Assembly: GCA_029821255.1 (NCBI GenBank)
Contig: JALGTS010000090.1
Location: 1-5,559 of the forward strand
Direction of reading: 5' to 3'
Origin: Candidatus Zipacnadia bacterium
GTDB taxonomy: Bacteria > Armatimonadota > Zipacnadia > Zipacnadales > Zipacnadaceae
DNA: 5,559 bases
Both the position numbers and the translations under genes were made by a program. Below are positions 1 through 4,725 of this stretch, piece after piece. The notes beneath the pieces were generated by a model. The model saw only the letters and a program-made list of their open reading frames with translations. It was not told where the DNA came from and made no database searches. Each line of letters starts with the position of its first letter. Within the stretch, counting starts at the first letter, position 1.

Positions 1-63
1 GTTGATACCAATCTACAACACAAAGGAGTGATGCCTATGTTAAACGTGCCTTATGGCGCGTGA
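1..63 (+). CDS. possible 3' end of a plus-strand gene, or a short leader peptide
   Basis: Frame 1 is open from the first base of the window to TGA at 61-63 and encodes 20 residues ending in MPMLNVPYGA. The other two plus frames stop within the first 30 bases. Two readings are possible. It may be the C-terminal end of a gene that starts outside the window. Alternatively it may be a 10-codon peptide starting at ATG 31, only two bases after an AAAGGAG-like run at 22-28, which is too close for good initiation; ATG 37 has an 8-base spacing and would give an 8-codon peptide. Two hairpins follow within 95 bases, which would suit either a terminator or an attenuator leader. No family is recognisable from so little sequence. 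Confidence 0.25.
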   Translation, partial: VDTNLQHKGVMPMLNVPYGA

Positions 64-79
64 TCCGGCAGCCGCCGGA
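64..79 (+). other. short GC-rich hairpin
   Basis: TCCGGC (64-69) and GCCGGA (74-79) form a perfect 6-bp stem around the loop AGCC, directly after the TGA at 61-63. There is no T-run after it, so on its own it is not a convincing intrinsic terminator. It is the first of two hairpins ahead of the ribosome site at 171-178. Confidence 0.45.
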
Positions 80-118
80 CAGAACACCACGACCATGCCG
101 TACCTCAGTCTTATGAAG

Positions 119-165
119 GCCCGCGCTTAGCTTGCTATCACCTGCCCGCGCGGGCTTTGTTCATT
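119..165 (+). terminator. terminator- or attenuator-like hairpin
   Basis: GCCCGCGC (119-126) pairs perfectly with GCGCGGGC (148-155) over a 21-base loop, and the stem is followed by the T-rich stretch TTTGTTCATTT. The right arm is also part of a self-complementary 12-mer, GCCCGCGCGGGC (144-155), so two mutually exclusive foldings exist. The T-tract is broken by G and C, so termination would be weak. It lies 16 bases before a strong Shine-Dalgarno site. It could end the upstream transcript or act as a leader attenuator for what follows. Confidence 0.45.
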
Positions 166-185
166 TCACGGAAGGAGGCAGCACC

Positions 186-284
186 ATGATAGTACGAGAC
201 ATCAAGGCGCTAGCTCGGGTCAGCGGGACCCCCAAAATCCGAACTTTTGCCCCGTTAGTTAACATAATAGGATACAAACGCTGA
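186..284 (+). CDS. small hypothetical ORF with strong ribosome site (32 aa), possibly a 5' gene remnant
   Basis: ATG at 186 is preceded by GAAGGAGG (171-178) with 7 bases of spacing, one of the best Shine-Dalgarno sites in the window. The product is 32 residues, starting MIVRDIKALARVSGT, and stops at TGA 282-284. That stop overlaps another ATG (TGATG), which opens only nine codons. A separate open stretch in frame 1 (271-390) reads on with MAEKKLQTSG at 316. No domain can be recognised. Such a strong initiation site with so short a product suggests a genuine microprotein or the 5' end of a decayed gene behind a regulated leader. The start is well supported; function is unknown and expression unproven. 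Confidence 0.3.
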   Translation: MIVRDIKALARVSGTPKIRTFAPLVNIIGYKR

Positions 285-431
285 TGCGAGCGGGTCCGAT
301 ACGCCGTACTTAAACATGGCCGAGAAGAAGCTACAAACTTCCGGGAGCTCCATATCGGACGCTTTTGCTGTTTCAGAAAGATACGTGTGATGCTGGCCTG
401 CCCCCCGTTGATGGTGGTACCATCTGCCATG
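285..431. other. gap without a convincing gene; long-range inverted repeat
   Basis: Together with the upstream leader, this completes a stretch of about 430 bases with no recognised full-length gene. The visible structure is a 7-bp inverted repeat, GTCCGAT (294-300) and ATCGGAC (354-360), with 53 bases between the arms and GCTTTTGCTGTTT after the right arm. Inside it lies the ATG at 316 (24 codons to TGA at 388-390). I see no match to the TPP, cobalamin, SAM, FMN, glycine or T-box consensus boxes that I know. Confidence 0.35.
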
Positions 432-1625
432 TCAGTCCCTGAATCCGGCAGGCTTGACCACAGGGCTCAGTCGGGTAGAGCTGGCTACATCTGAAGGCAG
501 GCATTCAAGGTAGCCACGCCCGCCAGCCAGCTTAATCTCAGTCCCCAATGATTCAGATAATCCGATCATTCGGCCCAATATTTCTCCGCACTGCGACCCA
601 GTAGTATACTCCGGGCCCAGCCGCTCCTGGGTTATCCACACAGGAGTGATCCATATGCGCCAGCCGGCACCCCATTGGTATACCAGATTGAATATCGCAC
701 TCTGCCGGGCATCGGCCCTAACGTGGTCGAATACGAAGTTGCCCATGCTGTAAAGAATGGGCCGCCCCTGATATATCTCTATCCCCTCAAGCACATGCGG
801 ATGGTGCCCTAAGACCAGGTCAGCACCAGCTTCTACGCTGGCGTGAGCCACCTCCACCTGTCGACTGGTCGGGTTTCGCCGGTACATCCGCCCCCAATGG
901 TAGGAAATGACTAACAAATCACAGGCACTGCGAGCTGCTGCTATCTGGGCGCGGAGTTGGGTCAGGTCTTCGTCTACTTTGGAGTAGCCACCATGTTCCG
1001 AGTCTAAATCCGTGTAGGCCAGAAAACCAATCTGCAACCCGCGTACCTGCACGAAGATCGGATCCGAGCCGTGGGCGGGGTCACAAGCTGCCCCCACGTA
1101 CCGAATGCCGACCTCCTCTAAATAACCAAGCGTCTCGCACAAGGCTTCGGGGCCAGAGTTCAGCGTGTGGTTATTGGCCACCGATACCACATCCAGGCTA
1201 CCATCAACAAGGACCTGAACCGTGGAGGGGTCAGCCCGGAAGATGCATCGGTACCATGGATCCCGGACTCCGACTGTAGCGATGGGGCATTCCAGATTAC
1301 CAAAGGCAATGTCGGCTTGCTGTAGCTGAGGGGCAACCACTGGGAGGATAGAATGAACCCCGTTTTGATTAATTCGTTCACCCACATCTCTGTCCAATAA
1401 GATGTCCCCGACAGCGACCAGATGGACGTTGTCTTCGGCAGGTGGAGGCAGGTCTGCTATCGGGCCTGGCTCGGTGTCAGGACACTGCGGGAAGTCGGGA
1501 CCAGTGCCACAGCCAACCAGAAATAAGAAAGCCAGTAAGCCCAGCACCGAACGGGGTAACCGCACTATCCGGGACATAATCCACTGCTTGCGGTCTGAGT
1601 GACAGGTTAGTCTGTCCATCAGCAA
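432..1625 (-). CDS. CapA/PgsA-family lipoprotein (poly-gamma-glutamate capsule synthesis-type metallophosphatase fold)
   Basis: This is an exported CapA-family protein with a calcineurin-like phosphoesterase fold; characterised relatives act in poly-gamma-glutamate capsule synthesis or export. Family motifs appear in order: VAVGDILLDRD (70-80), FGNLECPIA (108-116), VANNHTLNSG (149-158), SYHWG (241-245), GADLVLGHHPHV (267-278) and YSMGNFVFD (292-300). A hydrophobic segment ends in a lipobox, LVGC, with the lipidated Cys at residue 39, so it should be anchored outside the cytoplasmic membrane. The chosen TTG start at 1625 has AGGAG (1634-1638) eight bases upstream. ATG 1619 overlaps the stop of an upstream frame. 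ATG 1577 (MSRIVRLPRS) would give a more typical 23-residue signal peptide but has no ribosome site. The NNH motif is followed by TLNSG where the usual form has Asp. No capB/capC partners are nearby, so a capsule role is not assured. Confidence 0.9.
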   Translation of the reverse strand: MLMDRLTCHSDRKQWIMSRIVRLPRSVLGLLAFLFLVGCGTGPDFPQCPDTEPGPIADLPPPAEDNVHLVAVGDILLDRDVGERINQNGVHSILPVVAPQLQQADIAFGNLECPIATVGVRDPWYRCIFRADPSTVQVLVDGSLDVVSVANNHTLNSGPEALCETLGYLEEVGIRYVGAACDPAHGSDPIFVQVRGLQIGFLAYTDLDSEHGGYSKVDEDLTQLRAQIAAARSACDLLVISYHWGRMYRRNPTSRQVEVAHASVEAGADLVLGHHPHVLEGIEIYQGRPILYSMGNFVFDHVRADARQSAIFNLVYQWGAGWRIWITPVWITQERLGPEYTTGSQCGEILGRMIGLSESLGTEIKLAGGRGYLECLPSDVASSTRLSPVVKPAGFRD

Positions 1626-1637
1626 GACAACTTCTCC
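1626..1637. repeat. 12-bp direct repeat, copy 1
   Basis: GACAACTTCTCC occurs here and again at 1743-1754, 117 bases apart. With the next three bases, 14 of 15 positions match. On the minus strand both copies lie in the same frame of the 84-codon remnant and encode EKLS. Copy 1 also carries the AGGAG ribosome site used for capA. Confidence 0.4.
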
Positions 1638-1638
1638 T
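1634..1638 (-). promoter_or_regulatory. Shine-Dalgarno site deciding the CapA TTG start
   Basis: The minus strand reads AGGAG here, eight bases before TTG at 1625 and fourteen before ATG at 1619. No comparable site precedes ATG 1577, although that start gives the more typical signal peptide. Confidence 0.55.
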
Positions 1639-1742
1639 GCCCCGGAGCATAGTCCTCCACCAGATTAACCATATGGGCGGAGTAGGAATTGGCAGCAGAG
1701 CTGAAGAATATCAAACCGGCCAGAGGCGGGCAATGAGTTGCC

Positions 1743-1754
1743 GACAACTTCTCC
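1743..1754. repeat. 12-bp direct repeat, copy 2
   Basis: This is the second copy of GACAACTTCTCC (first at 1626-1637). On the minus strand it reads GGAGAAGTTGTC within codons for LEKLS of the remnant frame. Confidence 0.4.
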
Positions 1755-1879
1755 AGCAAATGGCCCGCTACAGACTGGTGCTGTACAATTGAGGAGGCCA
1801 GCGAAACCGGACGGGAGTCCAGCTTATTATCGGATGCGCCAAGCGAAAAGGAGATAGACAGCTGGTCTTTGGCTCAGAT

Positions 1880-2926
1880 ATGTCCCGGAGGTCCTGGCAG
1901 CATAGACCTATGAAAGTCTTGGTGACTGAACTTGACTACCTACAAGAGCTCTCCGAGTGCCGGCTGTGCGAATGGCAGTGTGGAGTCGACCGTCTGGCCG
2001 GCGAAGTAGGAGTCTGCCATATGGGGGTACCTATGGTTGCTTCCCGCAGTCTCCATCCGGCACCCCCGCAAAGCTACACCATTTTCATGGCAGGGTGTAA
2101 CTTCCGCTGCTTGTATTGTCAGAACTGGCCGATTGCCCACTATCCTGATTCAGCTACGGGGATTGAAGGGTGGATAGAGCCACAAGAGCTGGCGGAACAG
2201 GCGGAGGTAGCACTGCGCTCAACTGTAGCCCAATTGATAGGGGCAGACCGGCTCTTTTTCTCAGGAGGCAGTCCGACCTGCTCGCTGCCCTATGTTGAGG
2301 AGATAGTGCGTTGCGCCAGGGAGATTGACCCGGATACCAAGGTCAACTTTGACACAAACGGCTTCCTGACTGTCAGGTCTATGGAGCGAGTGCTGGATTT
2401 GGCGACCTCCATCACATTTGACCTGCGGGCTTGGGATGATGAGGTCCACAGAGAGATGACCGGAGCGCCGGTAGAGCCTGTTCTGAGGAATGCCCGTATA
2501 GTGGCAGCACATCCTGACAAGCTATGGGAGTTTCGCATTCTGCTGATACCGGGGATAAATGAAGATCAAGTGCAACCGCTTGCGGAGTTTATCGCTGAAC
2601 TCGACCCATACTTGCCTGTCTCTTTCCTGGCGTTTCGGCCTAACTTTGTATTGGAGGACCATCCCGGGGCAAGCACTCAACAGATGCGCAAAGCTGTAGA
2701 TACCGCCCAGAAGGCAGGCTTGCACAATGTAGACTGGGCCGGCCATCCGGGATTGCCCGGACAGCGGCGCGAGCCAGCCAATCTCGCTCTTGCCGCCCCC
2801 GGTGCCCGCCAAGCCGCAGCTTATGCACTGGCTGCCGGCTGCCGGACACATCCCCGTTCGTGCGGAGATTGCTCCCAGCAGCAGAACTGCCCAGTGAAGA
2901 GATACCGGGCCAGTCGGCGTACTTAG
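1880..2926 (+). CDS. radical SAM protein, PflA/PflX-like activase family with extra cysteine clusters
   Basis: This is a radical SAM enzyme related to the pyruvate formate-lyase-activating-enzyme and PflX groups. The SAM-binding 4Fe-4S motif is CNFRCLYC (C73, C77, C80). GGSPT (129-133), DTNGF (158-162), FDLRAW (180-185) and LLIPGIN (221-227) mark the following strands of the TIM-barrel core. An N-terminal set, C27-X2-C30-X3-C34-X11-C46, within the CGVDRLAGEVGVC context is typical of this branch. The C-terminus adds C321-X6-C328-X2-C331-X5-C337, which could bind another cluster. A cytoplasmic, oxygen-sensitive activase or modifying enzyme is likely; the substrate is unknown, and no glycyl-radical enzyme lies in view. 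ATG 1880 is used, but its nearest AAGGAG (1848-1853) is 26 bases away. ATG 1910 (MKVLVTELDY) is a fair alternative. PAC2 follows 179 bases downstream on the same strand. Confidence 0.88.
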   Translation: MSRRSWQHRPMKVLVTELDYLQELSECRLCEWQCGVDRLAGEVGVCHMGVPMVASRSLHPAPPQSYTIFMAGCNFRCLYCQNWPIAHYPDSATGIEGWIEPQELAEQAEVALRSTVAQLIGADRLFFSGGSPTCSLPYVEEIVRCAREIDPDTKVNFDTNGFLTVRSMERVLDLATSITFDLRAWDDEVHREMTGAPVEPVLRNARIVAAHPDKLWEFRILLIPGINEDQVQPLAEFIAELDPYLPVSFLAFRPNFVLEDHPGASTQQMRKAVDTAQKAGLHNVDWAGHPGLPGQRREPANLALAAPGARQAAAYALAAGCRTHPRSCGDCSQQQNCPVKRYRASRRT

Positions 2927-2931
2927 GTGGT

Positions 2932-3039
2932 GTGAACCTGGCTCGTTGGGGACCCCATTATGCAGCCACCTGGATTGAAGCCAGTGCCTATGGCCTATTA
3001 GCAGGAAAAGGTCTGGTGGAAGCCGAAGTAATAGCATAG
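2932..3039 (+). CDS. small hypothetical ORF after the radical SAM gene (35 aa)
   Basis: A GTG at 2932, five bases after the radical SAM stop, opens a 35-codon frame ending at TAG 3037-3039. It includes ARWGPHYAATWIEASAYGLL and then AGKGLVEAEVIA, which has a protein-like composition. The same frame is open further back into the end of the radical SAM gene, reading SEEIPGQSAYLGG just before the GTG, with another GTG at 2860. Only a weak AGGTGG lies immediately before the start. The radical SAM frame ends naturally in a cysteine-rich tail, so a simple frameshift in that gene is not the preferred explanation. It may be a microprotein, the tail of a lost gene, or chance. I do not recognise a family. 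Confidence 0.25.
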   Translation: MNLARWGPHYAATWIEASAYGLLAGKGLVEAEVIA

Positions 3040-3105
3040 ACAAGGGCAGACAGTCCCTGAGCAGAAGACTGTTGAACCCAATCCCAGGAAAGACAGACAG
3101 CCCTT

Positions 3106-4044
3106 ATGACCGAGTTACATGTTTACCACAATGTGCAAGTAAGCAGTCCCGTGCTGGTGATGGGCTTTACCGGCTGGATGGATGGAGGAAGTGTCTCCAC
3201 GGGCACTATTAGCTACTTGGTTGATAAGTTGCAAGCAACTAAGGTCGCCGAGATTGACTCACGGGACTTCTACATCTTCAACTTCCCGGTGTCTACGCTG
3301 CCTATCCCTGTCTATTCAGCAGAGGGCAAGACAGTAGTTGCTTCGCTAAGACCGATGGAGTTTGCCGCCATTTTCCGGCCACATACCCGGATTGAAGGCG
3401 GCCTGGTTGAAGAGCTGAACTATCCGGCAAACAGCTTCTGGTACTCGCAACAACGGGACCTTATGCTCTTTCGCGGCGAAGAACCTCATATCCGCTGGGG
3501 AGCGTACTGCGACTGCATCTATGAGTTCGCGCACCGCTTCGGGATTGAAGCATTATACTTCGTGGGCAGCGTCGCCAGCCCCATTCCTCATACGCGAGAG
3601 CCTCGGATACGAGCCTCTGTCTCCAGTGAGAGCTTGAAGCAGGATCTGGAAAGCGCTGGGATCAACTTTACGGAGTATGAGGGTCCTGCCAGCATTGTTA
3701 CCTCGCTGGCTCATCATGCTGAAGCCGCAGCAGTGCACATGATCAGTCTGGTTGTGGAGATCCCCCATTATCCTTTCTTGGAGATGCCTATTTATCCCAA
3801 GAGCATAATCAAGGTGCTTTCTGCTCTCAACAAGCTGTTGGGACTGGACATTGACTGGACGGACCTGCAGGAGTCAGCAAAGGTAACGGATGCCAAGCTG
3901 GATACACTTATGGCAGAGAATAAGGAATTCGGTCGATTGGTCAGGAGGCTGGAGGAGGCCTATGACCTGGAGGAGCCAGGCGACGAAGAACTTCTGAAAC
4001 GTCTATTGGAGGAAATTGAACTGGAAGACTCCGAAGATCAGTGA
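3106..4044 (+). CDS. PAC2-family protein (proteasome assembly chaperone-like)
   Basis: This is a full-length (312 aa) bacterial PAC2-family protein. Hallmarks are VLVMGFTGWMDGG (16-28), a VGSVASPIPHTREPRI segment (153-168), EYEGPASIVT (190-199) and VEIPHYPFLEMP (217-228). The C-terminal helical region includes ENKEFGRLVRRLEEAYDLEE and ends in a strongly acidic tail (EEIELEDSEDQ). In eukaryotes and archaea, relatives help assemble 20S proteasomes. In bacteria the family is widespread and its role is mostly unknown; some databases call it carboxylate-amine ligase-like. It has no signal peptide, so it is cytoplasmic. ATG 3106 follows AGGAAAG (3086-3092) at a rather long 13 bases. It is on the same strand as the radical SAM gene, possibly co-transcribed, and convergent with the Mth938-like gene. 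No proteasome subunit or Pup gene is present in the window. Confidence 0.88.
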   Translation: MTELHVYHNVQVSSPVLVMGFTGWMDGGSVSTGTISYLVDKLQATKVAEIDSRDFYIFNFPVSTLPIPVYSAEGKTVVASLRPMEFAAIFRPHTRIEGGLVEELNYPANSFWYSQQRDLMLFRGEEPHIRWGAYCDCIYEFAHRFGIEALYFVGSVASPIPHTREPRIRASVSSESLKQDLESAGINFTEYEGPASIVTSLAHHAEAAAVHMISLVVEIPHYPFLEMPIYPKSIIKVLSALNKLLGLDIDWTDLQESAKVTDAKLDTLMAENKEFGRLVRRLEEAYDLEEPGDEELLKRLLEEIELEDSEDQ

Positions 4045-4082
4045 TTGTATGCCTCCAGACCCAAGTGCACGGTTCGGGCCAT
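4038..4082 (-). pseudogene. 14-codon frame with strong ribosome site, possible truncated gene start
   Basis: On the minus strand AAGGAG (4092-4097) stands nine bases before an ATG at 4082. This opens MARTVHLGLEAYNH and hits TGA at 4038-4040, inside the antisense of the PAC2 stop region. The ribosome site is as good as that of the real genes, yet the frame is only 14 codons. It follows a GC-rich minus-strand coding-like fragment by 28 bases, which fits an operon piece cut at about 4045. A functional 14-residue peptide is less likely. Confidence 0.25.
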
Positions 4083-4110
4083 GAACTACATCTCCTTGTG
4101 GTACCACCGG

Positions 4111-4226
4111 CTATGTCTGAGCCATCGCGATGGCAATCGGCTCGTCGGCAGGCTGCCTGGTGGCGGCGTCGTAGGTGAGCCCGGAAATCGTCCCCGGTGC
4201 CCGCGAGACTTGCCAGGTGAGCGTCA
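4111..4226 (-). pseudogene. GC-rich coding-like fragment, probable 3' end of a foreign gene
   Basis: On the minus strand, a frame different from that of the Mth938-like gene carries LTLTWQVSRAPGTISGLTYD followed by AATRQPADEPIAIAMAQT and stops at TAG 4111-4113. It is about 70% GC over 4141-4230, against about 52% in a sample of the neighbouring PAC2 gene. Its third codon positions are mostly G or C (about 80% by hand count), as in real coding sequence of a high-GC genome. It has no start of its own: the frame runs back into the 3' part of the Mth938-like gene, to a stop near 4301. I infer a truncated fragment joined near 4226. The family is not recognised, although the sequence has the flavour of a beta-rich or structural protein. 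Confidence 0.3.
4121..4134. repeat. perfect 14-bp palindrome
   Basis: GCCATCGCGATGGC is its own reverse complement. It is flanked by GAGCC (4119-4123, partly overlapping) and GGCTC (4139-4143), which give a second possible stem. There is no T-run on either side, so it is a poor terminator for the two converging genes. It lies inside the GC-rich fragment. Confidence 0.5.
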
Positions 4227-4562
4227 GCAGGTCAGATGAAGCGCTGCGATTGTGCGTCGGTGGTCTTCTATCTCGTTGTAGCGACGGCAAGCTTGCTCAG
4301 TGGAGAGGGCAATCAACTCCACCTCCCTTTGCGCCAAGGCCTGCTCAACCTCTGGAGTAATGCGCATAAGCCCATAAGCGCCCGTCCCCACGACCAGGAC
4401 CTCGGGCGAGGCTGCCAGAATCTCTTTGAGGTCAGCCAATTGCAGACGATGGCCCTCCTGTCGCCACCAGCCGTCGTCAACGTAGTCCGGATAGATGATA
4501 ACATCACTGGTGTATTCTCGGCCATCAATCACTATTCGACCAAAGCTGTAATCATCTATCAC
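4224..4562 (-). CDS. Mth938-like domain protein (MTH938/NDUFAF3/AAMDC family)
   Basis: This is a 112-residue single-domain protein of the Mth938-like fold, found in archaea, bacteria and eukaryotes (AAMDC; NDUFAF3, a complex I assembly factor). Its molecular function in bacteria is unknown. The whole domain is present: IDDYSFGRIVIDGREY (2-17), DVIIYPDYV (20-28), WWRQEGH (32-38), VLVVGTGAYGLM (55-66), STEQACRRYN (87-96) and the typical end AALHLTC (106-112). The GTG at 4562 is chosen because AGGAGGAGG (4571-4579) lies eight bases upstream and the domain starts immediately after it. An in-frame ATG at 4610 would add 16 non-conserved residues and place the ribosome site inside the gene. It is cytoplasmic, on the same strand as the zinc-ribbon/TPR gene 163 bases upstream, and ends against a GC-rich foreign-looking fragment. 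Confidence 0.9.
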   Translation of the reverse strand: MIDDYSFGRIVIDGREYTSDVIIYPDYVDDGWWRQEGHRLQLADLKEILAASPEVLVVGTGAYGLMRITPEVEQALAQREVELIALSTEQACRRYNEIEDHRRTIAALHLTC

Positions 4563-4570
4563 CTCTAATT

Positions 4571-4579
4571 CCTCCTCCT
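4571..4579 (-). promoter_or_regulatory. Shine-Dalgarno site fixing the GTG start of the Mth938-like gene
   Basis: The minus strand reads AGGAGGAGG, eight bases before GTG at 4562. This argues against the longer ATG start at 4610. Confidence 0.75.
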
Positions 4580-4673
4580 GCCTACACGATAGAGGCACTC
4601 TATTCCACATTTGGACCTCTTACGGCCAGCCTCGGAGGTTTAAAACGATACAGCTTGGTAGACAGTACTGACC

Positions 4674-4715
4674 TCACGTAGAGGCCCGAGCTTTACGTAG
4701 TCTCTCAACTGTCAT
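4674..4715 (-). other. 13-codon frame just after the zinc-ribbon/TPR gene
   Basis: Ten bases after the TPR gene's stop, an ATG opens MTVERLRKARAST and ends at TGA 4674-4676. There is no clear ribosome site. The remaining gap to the Mth938-like gene (4580-4673) holds no recognisable gene or terminator. It may be the remnant of a gene start or chance. Confidence 0.12.
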
Positions 4716-4725
4716 CCCGGTGGAG

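Larger units (their letters stand above)
1619..1873 (-). pseudogene. 84-codon open frame upstream of the CapA gene, probable gene remnant
   Basis: On the minus strand one frame is open for 84 codons, from just after a stop at 1874-1876 to TGA at 1619-1621. The sequence looks coding: it includes VAGHLLEKLSATHCPPLAGL and then FFSSAANSYSAHMVNLVEDY, with ordinary amino-acid composition. The only ATG is about 20 codons before the end, and no other start has a good ribosome site. Its TGA overlaps an ATG near the capA start (TGATG), the arrangement of translationally coupled neighbours. It fills the whole gap between the divergent capA and radical SAM genes. I do not recognise the family. It may be the 3' end of a gene cut off by rearrangement, or chance coding-like sequence. 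Confidence 0.3.

Noticed and set aside
240..400. Riboswitch or T-box
   Set aside because: Hairpins are present, but none of the conserved sequence boxes I know (TPP, cobalamin, SAM, FMN, glycine, T-box) can be found.
161..430. 89-codon minus-strand frame starting one base after the capA stop
   Set aside because: It is rich in Ser, Arg and Thr with no recognisable motif, its ribosome site is weak, and it lies antisense to better-supported plus-strand signals (GAAGGAGG plus ATG 186).
1160..1602. Frames on both strands within the capA gene
   Set aside because: They are shadows of the CapA coding sequence; none has motifs or a ribosome site.
1761..1789. Possible sigma-70 promoter with TACAAT at 1784-1789
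   Set aside because: There is no acceptable -35 box at the right distance (TGGCCC), so a promoter call would be guesswork.
1673..1792. 39-codon plus-strand frame (MGGVGIGSRAEEYQTGQ) upstream of the radical SAM gene
   Set aside because: It has no ribosome site and no motif, and it is antisense to the longer and more protein-like minus-strand frame.
2522..3043. 173-codon minus-strand frame opposite the end of the radical SAM gene
   Set aside because: It is antisense to a gene with clear radical SAM motifs; its Leu/Pro/His-rich translation has no domain and is typical of a mirror frame.
4045..4239. 64-codon plus-strand frame directly after the PAC2 stop
   Set aside because: It starts at a TTG abutting the stop with no ribosome site, and its Gly/Arg/Pro-rich product is what a GC-rich stretch gives by chance. 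The minus strand reads better as coding there.
4236..4568. 110-codon plus-strand frame
   Set aside because: It is the antisense of the Mth938-like gene, whose full domain and ribosome site are clear.
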